Origin: Bdellovibrionales bacterium
GTDB taxonomy: Bacteria > Bdellovibrionota_C > UBA2361 > RFPC01
Direction: 5' to 3'
Length of the DNA stretch: 55,407 nt
NCBI GenBank assembly: GCA_020434565.1
Contig: JAGRAO010000002.1
Span: 1 to 55,407, forward strand
Shown here piece after piece: positions 34,076 to 42,855 of the stretch (position 1 is the first letter of the stretch; each line of letters opens with the position of its first letter). The notes beneath the pieces were generated by a model. It was not told the origin of the DNA. It did not search any database and worked only from the letters and a program-made list of their open reading frames with translations. Both the position numbers and the translations under genes were made by a program.

Positions 34076-34987
34076 CTAAAGCTTTGAAGATGCAACCTGC
34101 CTTGACGGGATTTGGCTGTGGATAAATTTTTCGATTGCTCGACCGAAAAAGAAGAGAAGGATACCAGACCAAACTCCCGCGATAGTCAGCATCTCGGATA
34201 GGGTAGGAGATTTTACTCCCATGATTAATGAGACAGCGATCATAAGTGTTGGAGTAATGTACTGCATTATTCCCACATATTTTAAGGGTACTCCTTTGAC
34301 ACCGGTCACCAACGCAAGCTGTGGCATAACTGTAAAAGCTCCTGCCATGACAAAGAGAAGCCAGTTCGAAAACGATGAATTGAGATGGAGCCCAAAATCT
34401 CCCGTCTGCAAAAGTTGGAGCGAGAGCAACGGAAGAATGACTAACGTTTCACCGAATACCGACTCAAGAGATGGTATGTCTGATCGCTTTTTCACCGCAG
34501 TATAGCTCGCCCAAGAGAAAGCGAGTCCCAGAGCGAACCACGGAATTTCGTGAAAGTAGAATATCGGAGCTAGAACACCCACAAGAACAACACTAAGAGC
34601 GATTTTCTGCCAGCGAGTGAGGGATTCCTGAAAGAAGAGTGCTCCAAAGCCAATTGTAATCAGCGGACAAATGAAATATCCGAGTCCTGCCGAAACAAAT
34701 TTTCCTTCGCCGAGAGCCCACACGTAGAGGTACCAATTCAATCCGAGAAAGAGCGAGGAAAAGCTCAAAGAGCGAATCACGGATAATCGCAGAAGTCTTC
34801 GGAAGACGGCGTGCAAATCACCACGGACAAAGAACAGTGCAGCGAGAAGAATCATTGACCAAAGCACTCGGTGAAAGAGAACGACACGGGGAGCAATACC
34901 TGAAAAGAGCGCCCAAAACATTGGCAAGAGTCCCCAAGCGACGTATGCACTCATTACGAGAATAAAATCTCTCTTTTTCGATTTCAT
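34076..34987 (-). CDS. EamA/RarD-type transporter
   Basis: 303-aa inner-membrane protein with about ten predicted helices in two five-helix halves, the DMT/EamA plan. Family marks of RarD are visible: YVAWGLLPMFWALFSGI, LFHRVLWSMILLA, LGLNWYLYVWAL, and ALVTGVKGVPLKYVGIMQYI. RarD proteins are poorly defined exporters or chloramphenicol-sensitivity proteins; substrate unknown. GAGGTG seven bases before the ATG supports the start. It is divergent from the tandem Lrp gene at 35342, which is a common layout for Lrp-type control of an amino-acid or metabolite exporter. Confidence 0.85.
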   Translation of the reverse strand: MKSKKRDFILVMSAYVAWGLLPMFWALFSGIAPRVVLFHRVLWSMILLAALFFVRGDLHAVFRRLLRLSVIRSLSFSSLFLGLNWYLYVWALGEGKFVSAGLGYFICPLITIGFGALFFQESLTRWQKIALSVVLVGVLAPIFYFHEIPWFALGLAFSWASYTAVKKRSDIPSLESVFGETLVILPLLSLQLLQTGDFGLHLNSSFSNWLLFVMAGAFTVMPQLALVTGVKGVPLKYVGIMQYITPTLMIAVSLIMGVKSPTLSEMLTIAGVWSGILLFFFGRAIEKFIHSQIPSRQVASSKL

Positions 34988-35237
34988 AGTGGTTCACCTC
35001 AGAAGAAGGTGTAGCCATTCGAAAAGACGCTCTTCAAGGTGATCGCAAAATTGCCCAAAAGGTGAGAAAAACGATCGAATAGTTCGAGATCTTGTGCCTT
35101 GGATCGCATGAGGTTCCGTAGATGAGCTGTATAAATCGAACGAAGGGGTAGAGGTCTAACCCCGAGAAGGCAAGGAAAGTTGGGCTCTTCTGATCACATC
35201 TCTGAATCAATATGGACAAGACAGAATTTCAAGAAAT

Positions 35238-35256
35238 TTGAGGAATTTTGTCTCAA
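35238..35256. promoter_or_regulatory. Candidate Lrp-type operator between rarD-like and tandem Lrp genes
   Basis: TTGAG (35238-35242) and CTCAA (35252-35256), an inverted repeat with a 9-nt spacer inside an A/T-rich run. It lies in the 354-bp divergent gap 34988-35341, about 85 bp before the regulator start. The rest of the gap shows no gene; TAAGGAG lies 6 bases before the regulator ATG. Confidence 0.4.
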
Positions 35257-35341
35257 TTTTTGGGCAATAACGGAATGCTCTTTGAGGAGATCTTGTAAAA
35301 AGCTAGGTTCGTACTTAAGACACACCCTCTAAGGAGTCTCG

Positions 35342-36433
35342 ATGAGTTACGAACTTGACCTACTTGATCGCAAAATTCTATTTGAACTCGACTGTAATTC
35401 TCGAAGATCACTCTCAGAAATATCCCGAAAGGTGGGCTTGGGTCGTGACTTGGTTTCGTATCGGATTGAAAAACTTCAAGATCTTGGGGTTGTAAAGCGG
35501 TTTCATGCGATTATAAACCCCTACAAACTTGGCCTCACTGTTTTTAAGACCTACTTAAAACTGCACTCTCAAAAGGGAAAGTGGAGAGAGTTTGTGAGCC
35601 TCTTGGATGAACACCCTTCAACCGCATGGCTCGCTGAATGTTACGGAAAGTGGGATGTCGTCTGGTGTCTCTATGCTCATTCGCCTAAGGAAGTGTACGA
35701 CATTCACGATGCCCTTCTTTCTCAGCACCGCGACATTATCCTCGCTTCAAACGTGTGCACTACGGTGAACCATTGGTGGTTTCCGAAGAAGTACCTTCGA
35801 AGCACGTCCTCTGAAACTCCGAGCGAATGGAAGTTCGAGTTGCCCGAGTTTACGACCGGTACTACTCCCGCTCTGGAAGAGCTGGATCATATTGAACGTG
35901 GAATCTTGCGTGTGCTTTCTAGTAACGCTCGGACAAACATCAAAGAAATGGCTGAAGAACTCTCGACGACACCAGCGGTGATTAAGTACCGAACCGAGCG
36001 GCTGGAACAACGGGGGATTATTACCGGGTACAGGCTCGATATAGATCGAGCCCTCCTCGGAATGACGCTCTTTAAAGTGCAGATACAACAGGGAAACTAT
36101 GATTCTGAGATCGAAAGAGAGTTTCACGAATACTGTAAGTTTCATCCCCAGATTGCTGAGTACATTCAGCAGCTCGGAGACTGTCGCATCGAATGTGTTA
36201 TAGAAGCTGTAGACTATTCTCAGTTCAATTCAATTGTTGATGAGCTCAGAGATAGATTTGGAGGATTTATTCGAAATCTTGAGTATATGATGATCCGTAA
36301 AGACTATTTCCATCGGACACCTCCGGTTCTTTACGAGGTACCGGTCGATCAGTTATCGGGCAAGAGGTCGAAAACGAATGGGAACTTCGAATCAGCGGCT
36401 CTGTATTCGCAAGAAGTTGTCCCGTTTCAGTGA
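35342..36433 (+). CDS. Tandem Lrp/AsnC-type transcriptional regulator
   Basis: 363 aa with two complete Lrp/AsnC units. Unit 1: LDRKILFELDCNSRRSLSEI, DLVSYRIEKLQDLGVVKRFH, then a RAM-like domain (WLAECYGKWDVVWCLYA). Unit 2: LDHIERGILRVLSSNARTNI, AVIKYRTERLEQRGIITGYR, then a second effector part. Same plan as the protein from 19993-20988, with low identity, so the two are paralogues or convergent fusions. AAGGAG six bases before the ATG supports the start. It is divergent from the RarD-like gene and probably controls it and itself in response to a small molecule. Confidence 0.85.
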   Translation: MSYELDLLDRKILFELDCNSRRSLSEISRKVGLGRDLVSYRIEKLQDLGVVKRFHAIINPYKLGLTVFKTYLKLHSQKGKWREFVSLLDEHPSTAWLAECYGKWDVVWCLYAHSPKEVYDIHDALLSQHRDIILASNVCTTVNHWWFPKKYLRSTSSETPSEWKFELPEFTTGTTPALEELDHIERGILRVLSSNARTNIKEMAEELSTTPAVIKYRTERLEQRGIITGYRLDIDRALLGMTLFKVQIQQGNYDSEIEREFHEYCKFHPQIAEYIQQLGDCRIECVIEAVDYSQFNSIVDELRDRFGGFIRNLEYMMIRKDYFHRTPPVLYEVPVDQLSGKRSKTNGNFESAALYSQEVVPFQ

Positions 36434-36435
36434 GA

Positions 36436-36479
36436 GCTGGCTAGGAAAGGCCAGCCGGGAAGAGTCTCCCTTCGGGAGA
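36436..36479 (+). terminator. Two short hairpins after the tandem Lrp gene
   Basis: GCTGGC/GCCAGC (36436-36441, 36450-36455), then TCTCCC-TTC-GGGAGA (36465-36479). No strong T run follows, so this is a weak terminator or insulating structure before the flagellar block. Confidence 0.4.
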
Positions 36480-36555
36480 GTCCGATTGAATTGGGACTCA
36501 CTGCCAGATTCCCGTCAGTGCCGATTGTTATACCTTTGAAATAACTGAGATTTGG

Positions 36556-36574
36556 TTGGCATATCCCGTGCAAT
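36556..36574 (+). promoter_or_regulatory. Sigma-54 promoter before the SLT transglycosylase gene
   Basis: TTGGCATATCCCGTGCAAT carries the -24 GG (36558-36559) and -12 GC (36570-36571) ten bases apart, as sigma-54 requires. Transcription would begin near 36582, which excludes the ATG at 36581 and supports 36608 as the start codon. Confidence 0.65.
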
Positions 36575-36607
36575 CTTCCAATGAGAAAGAGAGCAACGGA
36601 TTTGCCA

Positions 36608-37507
36608 ATGAAGATTGATTTTTTCGAAAGATACGGGGAGGTACGAACTCACGTTCAAGCTCCGGCATCGCCGGTTGAACCTGCAAAGATACGTGATACG
36701 TTCTCACGGCTCTTAGGTGATATTTCTCCTAACCCTTCGAAATCTCCAAATATTGCAACTGCTGAGACAGAGCTTCTCGCTCCTCTTGCAGACGACGCCT
36801 TTGATATCCGGGCGAGCTATAAGTTTCCGACTCCTGGTCTTCTTACACCGGAACTTCCAAGAATCGGCGTCCCAGAACCAGAGCTTCAACCCGAGCAGGA
36901 AAGTGTCAAAACTCCGACGATAGTTGAAGTCTCGCGGCACGCTCAGCAGTCAACAGAACTCTTCGTGAAGCCACTCGCGGAGAGAGAAGCGCAGGTAAAA
37001 GACATCGTTTCAGCGGCTGGAGCTGAGCACGGCCTTGACCCGGCGCTAGGAGTAGCAGTTGCTCGGGCTGAATCATCTTTCAATCCCAACGCTATCAGCA
37101 CAGACGGCCACTTTAGTAAGGGCCTCTTTCAGCTGCTTGATACGACAGCTCAGTCAGTCATTTCTCGCGATAAGCTCGATGTAGACTATTCGCCGTTTGA
37201 ACCAGAACAGAACGTTGACCTCGGGATGAGATATCTTCGTTACCTCCACGATATCTTCGGAAAGGACTCAAAGCTTCCCAACGATCTCTCGACTCGAGGG
37301 GCGGCAAATTCGGCCTCTTTGGAAAAACTTGCCGTGGCTGCTTTCAATGCAGGTGAGGGAAGAGTGGCCTCTGCTCAAGCTCGTGCTGAGCAACGGGGAG
37401 CTGATGCAAGTGAATACGAGCAAATAGCGCAGTATCTTCCCAAAAGTACACAGGAATACGTTCAGCGTGTGATGCAGTATCGGGGTGAATACGGTGAGGA
37501 AGAGTGA
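36608..37507 (+). CDS. SLT-family lytic transglycosylase, probably flagellar
   Basis: 299 aa from the ATG at 36608, chosen because the sigma-54 promoter places the transcript start after 36581. The first 135 residues are Pro-rich and disordered with no signal peptide. The C-terminus is an SLT (lysozyme-like) domain: HGLDPALGVAVARAESSFNP with the catalytic Glu, SKGLFQLLDTTAQ, NVDLGMRYLRYLHDIFG and LAVAAFNAGEGRV. It cleaves the glycan strand of peptidoglycan to a 1,6-anhydro end. Export without a Sec signal and the flagellin neighbours suggest secretion through the flagellar apparatus to open the wall for the rod, as FlgJ or SltF do. Confidence 0.85.
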   Translation: MKIDFFERYGEVRTHVQAPASPVEPAKIRDTFSRLLGDISPNPSKSPNIATAETELLAPLADDAFDIRASYKFPTPGLLTPELPRIGVPEPELQPEQESVKTPTIVEVSRHAQQSTELFVKPLAEREAQVKDIVSAAGAEHGLDPALGVAVARAESSFNPNAISTDGHFSKGLFQLLDTTAQSVISRDKLDVDYSPFEPEQNVDLGMRYLRYLHDIFGKDSKLPNDLSTRGAANSASLEKLAVAAFNAGEGRVASAQARAEQRGADASEYEQIAQYLPKSTQEYVQRVMQYRGEYGEEE

Positions 37508-37542
37508 CATCCCTTAGCGTGGTGTGTGGACTCGCAAACAAT

Positions 37543-37560
37543 TTGGCAAGCCTCTTGCAC
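37543..37560 (+). promoter_or_regulatory. Sigma-54 promoter of the first flagellin gene
   Basis: TTGGCAAGCCTCTTGCAC is close to the sigma-54 consensus, with GG and GC ten bases apart. The transcript would start near 37571, giving a 5' leader of about 114 nt that contains GGAG/CTCC and other short stems. Confidence 0.75.
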
Positions 37561-37684
37561 TTTGCCCTTGCATGACGAAGCTGCGGAGAGTTTTTCCTCC
37601 TGCATGTTGTCTCTTTGGAGAGAGCATCCGTAGCAACAAAGGTTTTTAAAAGGGTGGTTCTTTTTTAGCCATGGAGAATAGGCG

Positions 37685-38545
37685 ATGCCGATCAATATAG
37701 CGACAAACTTAAGCTCTCTCACTGCACAGCGACACCTCGGTCAAGCTTCGGCTCGATTGAGTACTGCGTTCGAACGACTCTCATCTGGATTGCGAATCAA
37801 CCGAGCCCGAGATGACGCTGCCGGACTCGCTATTGCTGAGAGTTTGAAAGCCGACGCAAGTGTTGCCAACGTTGGTATTCGAAACGCGAACGACGGTATC
37901 TCGATTATCTCGATTGCTGACCAAGCGATTGGACAGATTTCAAACGTTCTCAGTCGACTTTCGGAACTCGCAGAACAATCGGCGAACGGTGTATACGGAA
38001 ACGTCCAACGTTCAGCTCTTCAGAACGAATTCTCCGCTCTTACAAACGAAATGGAGCGGATCGCATTAACCACCAAGTTTAACGGTCTCAATCTCTTGAG
38101 TTCCAATGACCAAGTGGTTTTCCAGGTCGGATTTGACGGCTCATCTCTGTCGCAAGTGACCTACTCAGGCGTTCAAGCAACCTTGCAAGCTCTCGGACTT
38201 GCGGCGAGTGGTACCTCTACACCGATTTACTCTATCAATGCTTCAACCACCCTTGAGTCTCAGTCAGCAGCACGCTTGGCGCTTGATGCGATCAACAACG
38301 CCATTGCTTCAGTAACGAGAAACAGAGGTACCTTGGGAGCAGCTGAGAGCCGACTTGAGGTGACCGTATCGAACCTCCAAGTGGCACGGGAAAACTTCCA
38401 AGCTGCAGAGAGCCGGATTCGCGACGTAGATGTAGCATCCGAAGCTGCAGAACTCACTCGCTTGAACATTCTCCAGCAGGCTGGAGCCGCGGTACTTGCT
38501 CAAGCGAACCAACAGCCACAGCTTGCACTACAGTTGATTCAGTAG
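37685..38545 (+). CDS. fliC: Flagellin
   Basis: 286 aa, short flagellin with D0/D1 domains and almost no D2/D3. N-terminus: PINIATNLSSLTAQRHLGQA, STAFERLSSGLRINRARDDA, AGLAIAESL. C-terminus: LEVTVSNLQVARENFQAAES, DVASEAAELTRLNILQQAGA, ALLQ-type tail LALQLIQ. Both coiled-coil ends needed for filament packing are present. It has no signal peptide and is exported by the flagellar type III system. About 80 percent like the next gene. A sigma-54 promoter lies 125 bp upstream. Confidence 0.95.
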   Translation: MPINIATNLSSLTAQRHLGQASARLSTAFERLSSGLRINRARDDAAGLAIAESLKADASVANVGIRNANDGISIISIADQAIGQISNVLSRLSELAEQSANGVYGNVQRSALQNEFSALTNEMERIALTTKFNGLNLLSSNDQVVFQVGFDGSSLSQVTYSGVQATLQALGLAASGTSTPIYSINASTTLESQSAARLALDAINNAIASVTRNRGTLGAAESRLEVTVSNLQVARENFQAAESRIRDVDVASEAAELTRLNILQQAGAAVLAQANQQPQLALQLIQ

Positions 38546-38610
38546 CGGTAGCTCAATAGGGATTAGGTTGAGAAGACCATAGGATATAGACGTTCACAAA
38601 GGATTGAGAA

Positions 38611-39471
38611 ATGACTCTCAACATTAGAACAAACGTAGCTTCACTGAATGCCCAACGGGCACTCAGTCAATCGACACGGGGTTTACAAACGGCTTTCGAA
38701 CGATTGTCGTCTGGACTTCGAATTAACCGAGCTGCTGATGATGCCGCTGGTCTTGCGATTGCTGAGAACCTTAAGGCAGATGCGAGAATTGCATCAGTTG
38801 CGATTCGAAACGCGAGTGACGGTATATCGATTGTGGCTATCACAGACGGAGCGATCGCGTCTATCACCAACGTCTTGAGCCGACTTGCGGAACTCGCCGA
38901 ACAGTCAGCAAACGGTGTATACGATAACGGTCAACGTTCTGCCCTCGACTTAGAATTCCGTGCGCTCACCAGTGAAATTGAGCGTATCGCGATGACCACA
39001 GAGTTTAACGGTCTGAAGCTCTTAAGTGGTGGTGGTGGAGTAACTTTTCAGGTTGGATTTGATGGTTCTTCCGTATCTCAGGTGACGTACTCAGGAGTTC
39101 AGGCCACCCTCCAAGCACTGGGCCTTGCGGCTGCCGGTACCTCTACGCCAAGCTATTCAATCGTCGGGGCCACCAATGCTGAGTCACAATCTGCAGCTCG
39201 ACTCGCTCTCGATGCTATTAACTTGGCAATTACCTCTGTAACAAGAAACCGAGGTACTCTCGGAGCTGCTGAAAGCCGACTTGATCTCACGATCCGAAAT
39301 CTCCAAACAGCTCGGGAGAATTTCCAATCCGCAGAAAGCCGGATTCGAGATGCGGACGTGGCGGCGGAAGCAGCGGAGCTCACTCGACTCTCGATTCTGC
39401 AGCAAGCTGGAACAGCGATTCTGGCCCAAGCGAACCAGCAGCCACAGCTCGCGCTCCAGCTGCTCGGATAA
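38611..39471 (+). CDS. fliC2: Flagellin, second copy
   Basis: 286 aa, same length as the first flagellin and closely similar throughout. Shared middle QVTYSGVQATLQALGLAA; N-terminus TLNIRTNVASLNAQRALSQS; C-terminus LTRLSILQQAGTAILAQANQ. It starts 65 bp after the first copy with AAAGGATTGAGAA as ribosome site. No sigma-54 site is seen in the gap, so it is probably read from the upstream promoter, and a strong terminator ends the unit. Differences cluster in exposed loops, consistent with a mixed filament or antigenic duplicate. Confidence 0.95.
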   Translation: MTLNIRTNVASLNAQRALSQSTRGLQTAFERLSSGLRINRAADDAAGLAIAENLKADARIASVAIRNASDGISIVAITDGAIASITNVLSRLAELAEQSANGVYDNGQRSALDLEFRALTSEIERIAMTTEFNGLKLLSGGGGVTFQVGFDGSSVSQVTYSGVQATLQALGLAAAGTSTPSYSIVGATNAESQSAARLALDAINLAITSVTRNRGTLGAAESRLDLTIRNLQTARENFQSAESRIRDADVAAEAAELTRLSILQQAGTAILAQANQQPQLALQLLG

Positions 39472-39501
39472 TTAAGTCTCAGCAAAAAGTTCATGCCAGA
39501 G

Positions 39502-39545
39502 ATCGCCTCCTTACTTGGGTTCAGGAGGCGATTTCCTTTTCTCTT
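39502..39545 (+). terminator. Intrinsic terminator after the flagellin pair
   Basis: Perfect 10-bp stem ATCGCCTCCT (39502-39511) and AGGAGGCGAT (39523-39532), 11-nt loop, followed by a T-rich run TTCCTTTTCTCTTT. Confidence 0.85.
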
Positions 39546-39619
39546 TCCGCCGAATCGATTCGGATGTTTTTCCATCATAAGACTCACCTATCTCTTCCTC
39601 TCCGACATATTCGGATTCC

Positions 39620-40357
39620 ATGCGAGGTTTTGCGGTGTTTCAGGCTTCTTCTTCATTTCACTCTTCTCTTTCGCAGGACGCCTTCAGTCCCCTATTGAGG
39701 CATTTAAGCCATCGTCTGCGAGAGCCCTCAGGATCTGGGGAAAATCGGGAAGCCCTTTTCGAGAAGCTTTCTCAACAGGTTGCCCGCTCAAATAATGGGA
39801 CGATTCACCACAACAATTTGCGGTACGACTCGCGTTCGGAGGTAGCAATTGGCCGTTTGCTTGAGCGATTTGTCGAGGGTTTCCGAGTTGACCTTGGGCG
39901 GACGTTTCAGGTGCCGATCGGCCAAAGTTCAAAAGGACATGTCCTTACTGCGGATTTCTGTATTGGGAACCTCCTCCTAGAGTTTCACCCTCCGCGGTTG
40001 CGGGCGTCTCGTGGAAGGCCGGGTGACTTTGAAAACTGGCGTGAGCTAAAACACTACGAGCGTCTTCTTGAAGAAACAGACGCCGAGGGCCGAATCCCTA
40101 TTCGTGAGCTTTTCCGGGTAAAATGTCTTAAAAGCTATGAGGAAAAGCGACAACATCAGATCGATCAGTCGGGGCTGCACCCCGGAAAAGAGCTTATCGT
40201 AGTTGGAAATGCTCTGGACTTCTACGACCGCGTTCTTTGTCGAATCGCAACGCAAACTCTTCCCCCGCGATCATCGTTCCAAGCTCTGTTCAACGAGGAA
40301 CTCAAGGTTGGAAAGGATGTGAAGCCCTCAAAGTACCAGAAATCGCGCCGACGCTAA
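39620..40357 (+). CDS. Putative PD-(D/E)xK-like nuclease, uncertain
   Basis: 245 aa. Residues about 68-85 (RYDSRSEVAIGRLLERFVEG) and 106-125 (HVLTADFCIGNLLLEFHPPR) resemble the SE...AD...LLLE pattern of restriction-endonuclease-fold proteins such as DUF559/Vsr-like enzymes, where a helix Glu is followed by Asp and a Glu-x-Lys/His pair. The rest is basic and helical, with a Lys/Arg-rich tail. No clear ribosome site, so the exact start is unsure. The stop overlaps the convergent YdcH-type gene by four bases. The nuclease call is inference; otherwise hypothetical. Confidence 0.5.
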   Translation: MRGFAVFQASSSFHSSLSQDAFSPLLRHLSHRLREPSGSGENREALFEKLSQQVARSNNGTIHHNNLRYDSRSEVAIGRLLERFVEGFRVDLGRTFQVPIGQSSKGHVLTADFCIGNLLLEFHPPRLRASRGRPGDFENWRELKHYERLLEETDAEGRIPIRELFRVKCLKSYEEKRQHQIDQSGLHPGKELIVVGNALDFYDRVLCRIATQTLPPRSSFQALFNEELKVGKDVKPSKYQKSRRR

Positions 40358-40593
40358 GAACTCTGCAAGATTTTGTACAGCTCATCCTTGAGAGACATTC
40401 GCTCTCTTCTCATCTTGTTCTCTTCTTCTTCAGAAACCGGTTGGGTTCGATGCTCGGCTGCCATCACGAGCTTGTTGACCTCATGGTATTTGTCAAAGAG
40501 TGACTTGAAATGGCCGTTGTTTGTTTTGAGTTCGTGAATCTTTTCCTTATACTCTGGGAATTCACTTACGAGATCGTGCTGCGAGTCACTCAT
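40354..40593 (-). CDS. YdcH/DUF465 family small protein
   Basis: 79 aa from the ATG at 40593, preceded by AGAGGAAGA. Matches DUF465 along its length: HDLVSEFPEYKEKIHELKTN, HFKSLFDKYHEVNKLVMAAE, KMRRERMSLKDELYKIL, the usual two-helix hairpin. The family is widespread in Proteobacteria and of unknown function. Upstream, 210 bp separate it from trpS on the same strand. Confidence 0.9.
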   Translation of the reverse strand: MSDSQHDLVSEFPEYKEKIHELKTNNGHFKSLFDKYHEVNKLVMAAEHRTQPVSEEEENKMRRERMSLKDELYKILQSS

Positions 40594-40803
40594 TATTCTT
40601 CCTCTTTTAAATAAACATCGGGCAAGGTATCCCAATGCTGCTATGCTCGTCAGTGGGACGTTAAACCCGACGCTGTGATGTTCAAAGAACCTGCCCGACA
40701 TTCGAACATACTACTCGAGAACATACCTGGAGAGTGATGGTTGAGCAACAAACTGAAAAGTTGAATACATCGCTCATCGTCACCGCGACTGAGGGCTACG
40801 CCC

Positions 40804-41799
40804 TTAGATTTTTTTGAAGGAGCATGTCTGAGGAGACATTCCAACAGCCTCACGCAGACGGTTGAGCACTGGAATTCCGATTTTCAGTGCTTTATCTCTT
40901 CCTTCCTCAAGAATTCCGTTCAACTGATCCTCATCTGAGCGAAGCGCCTGATACCGATCTCGAGCTTCTTTAATTTCGCGATTGATAGCCTGAAAGAGCT
41001 CTTCTTTGGCGTGTCCCCAGCCGAGGCCACCCTTCGAAAGTCTCTTATTGAGGTCCTCATACTCACCTTGAGAAGCAAAAAACGAAAAGAGTTGACCAAC
41101 AAGAGTGCCATCAAGGGTTTTCGGTGCTTCGAGCGCCGTTGAGTCGGTCGTGATTGACATAACTTTTTTTCGGAGTTCTTTCTCGGATGAAAAGAGAGGG
41201 ATTTCATTGTTATAGGACTTGGACATCTTTCGGCCGTCAAGCCCCGGGATGACCATGACTTTCTCATTTATAAGTGGCTCAGGAAGTTTGAGAACTCCCT
41301 CTCCATAGAGAGAATTTACCGAACCAGCCATATCACGAGACATCTCTACATGTTGTTTTTGATCTTTCCCAACTGGGACGACATCTGGATCGTACATCAA
41401 GATGTCGGCAGCCATCAAAACGGGATAGGCAAAGACACCGTGATTTACCTCTTTCTCATTGGCAATCGCATCTTTGTACGAATGAGCCTTCTGCAAGAGT
41501 CCCATCCCCGTGCAACAACTCAAATACCAAGCAAACTCAGCAACCACTGGTATATCACTCTGACGATAGAGTAGATGCTTTTGGGTGTCTAAACCGCAAG
41601 CAATCCAACTCGCTGCGATATCGAGTGACTGCATACGGAGTAAATTGGGATCTTTATTGGTCGTGAGCGAATGCATATCCGCGATGAAATAGAGACACTC
41701 GTACTCTTCCTGGAGGCGCACTCCTTCACGAATGGCGCCGAGATAGTTTCCAATGTGTAAATTTCCAGTCGCTCGAATGCCGGTAAGGGATCGTTTCAT
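40804..41799 (-). CDS. trpS: Tryptophanyl-tRNA synthetase
   Basis: 331 aa from the ATG at 41799; the family usually begins just before the HIGH box. Class Ic synthetase charging tRNA-Trp. Seen: GIRATGNLHIGNYLGAI with the HIGH-type motif (HIGN), YLSCCTGMGLLQKAHSYKD, VFAYPVLMAADILMYD, VPVGKDQKQHVEMSRD, and LDGRKMSKSYNN with KMSKS. Length is normal and all motifs are intact, so this is a working housekeeping gene. It is alone on its strand between YdcH and the H-box/receiver gene. Confidence 0.97.
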   Translation of the reverse strand: MKRSLTGIRATGNLHIGNYLGAIREGVRLQEEYECLYFIADMHSLTTNKDPNLLRMQSLDIAASWIACGLDTQKHLLYRQSDIPVVAEFAWYLSCCTGMGLLQKAHSYKDAIANEKEVNHGVFAYPVLMAADILMYDPDVVPVGKDQKQHVEMSRDMAGSVNSLYGEGVLKLPEPLINEKVMVIPGLDGRKMSKSYNNEIPLFSSEKELRKKVMSITTDSTALEAPKTLDGTLVGQLFSFFASQGEYEDLNKRLSKGGLGWGHAKEELFQAINREIKEARDRYQALRSDEDQLNGILEEGRDKALKIGIPVLNRLREAVGMSPQTCSFKKI

Positions 41800-41938
41800 A
41801 GGCCAGACTGTACGAAAACAGGTAGCCTGAGGCAACGGAACTAGCCTCTCTTGTTTGGTTTTTCACTTTCTAGAACCCGGAAGGCGAAATTTCTGCTACC
41901 CTCCTGCCCCAAGTTTGAACCGCAGACGAGAGGTCTCT

Positions 41939-42652
41939 ATGTCTGAAAGTGTGCAAGAGAAAGATGTGCAACAGCGAGGGGATGAAGAAGCGACAGCGAA
42001 GCAGTTGCGGCGAGTGTTACTCAAGTTTTCTCATGATCTTAACAATCTTCTTGTGGGCATAAATGGATATGCCAAGCTTCTGCTTGAGGAGGGCCATGTT
42101 CGCCCGGAAGGGGAGAAGCTTATCTTTGAACTTTTGAGCTCCTCTGATCGTGCAGCTCGAATGAGTCAGGTTCTTCAGGAGCGCTTTCTGAGCGAAGATA
42201 GCCTCGGGAAGGAGGATCCGATTCAGGCTTCTCAATGTTTCTCACGAATCGGGGAAAAAGGAGCAGTTTTGCTCGTTGATGATGAAGAGGTCGTTCGCTC
42301 TGTTCTCGATGCACTCCTGAGTCGAGCTGGTTACCAGGTATTGAGTGCTAGCTCTGGGCGCGAAGCAATATCTCTCTTTGAGCGGCATATGAACGAGATT
42401 CGCTGCGTACTTCTTGATCTTACCATGCCGTATATGAGTGGAAATTTGGTCTTCGCCCGCTTAAAAGCCCTCGATCCTGAGGTTCAGGTAATACTGATGA
42501 GTGGCTATTTCGATCGACATGCCATGCGACCATTTCGCCCTGGAGATTTTGTCAAATTTCTCAAGAAGCCTTTCGAGCCTGAAGAAATGCTCGCGACGGT
42601 AGCTCAGTGCCAGAGAAGACAAACGACTGTGACAGTCGCAAACGTTGGCTAG
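41939..42652 (+). CDS. Two-component protein: H-box helix pair plus receiver domain, no ATPase
   Basis: 237 aa from the ATG at 41939, preceded by GAGAGG. Residues about 20-75 look like the dimerisation/phosphoacceptor helices of a histidine kinase: LLKFSHDLNNLLVGINGYAK, with His about 34. Residues about 107-225 form a receiver: AVLLVDDEEVVRSVLDALLS, VLLDLTMPYMSG with the phosphoacceptor Asp, VILMSGY, FLKKPFEPEEML with the conserved Lys. The HATPase domain that should lie between is absent, so it cannot phosphorylate itself. It may relay phosphate from another kinase or be a trimmed hybrid kinase. No output domain. Confidence 0.8.
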   Translation: MSESVQEKDVQQRGDEEATAKQLRRVLLKFSHDLNNLLVGINGYAKLLLEEGHVRPEGEKLIFELLSSSDRAARMSQVLQERFLSEDSLGKEDPIQASQCFSRIGEKGAVLLVDDEEVVRSVLDALLSRAGYQVLSASSGREAISLFERHMNEIRCVLLDLTMPYMSGNLVFARLKALDPEVQVILMSGYFDRHAMRPFRPGDFVKFLKKPFEPEEMLATVAQCQRRQTTVTVANVG

Positions 42653-42855
42653 AAGTCATTGCAAAAACACATCCTGTTGCGAATCCGCAGGGCGGGACCC
42701 TCTCTTCCTCGAGCTTGTCACGAGTGCTCTCTAGCCTAGAAGCTGCTTGTGTGCTCGCTCTGGAACTCTCCTCGAGAACTCATGGCCTGTCGCCTCTCGT
42801 GATGGAGTATTTTTGAAATGGCTTCTGGATTGAACGCTGGAGAGGAATCATGCTT

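Noticed and set aside
38546-38610. Separate sigma-54 promoter for the second flagellin
   Set aside because: No GG-N10-GC pair with proper flanks in the 65-bp gap.
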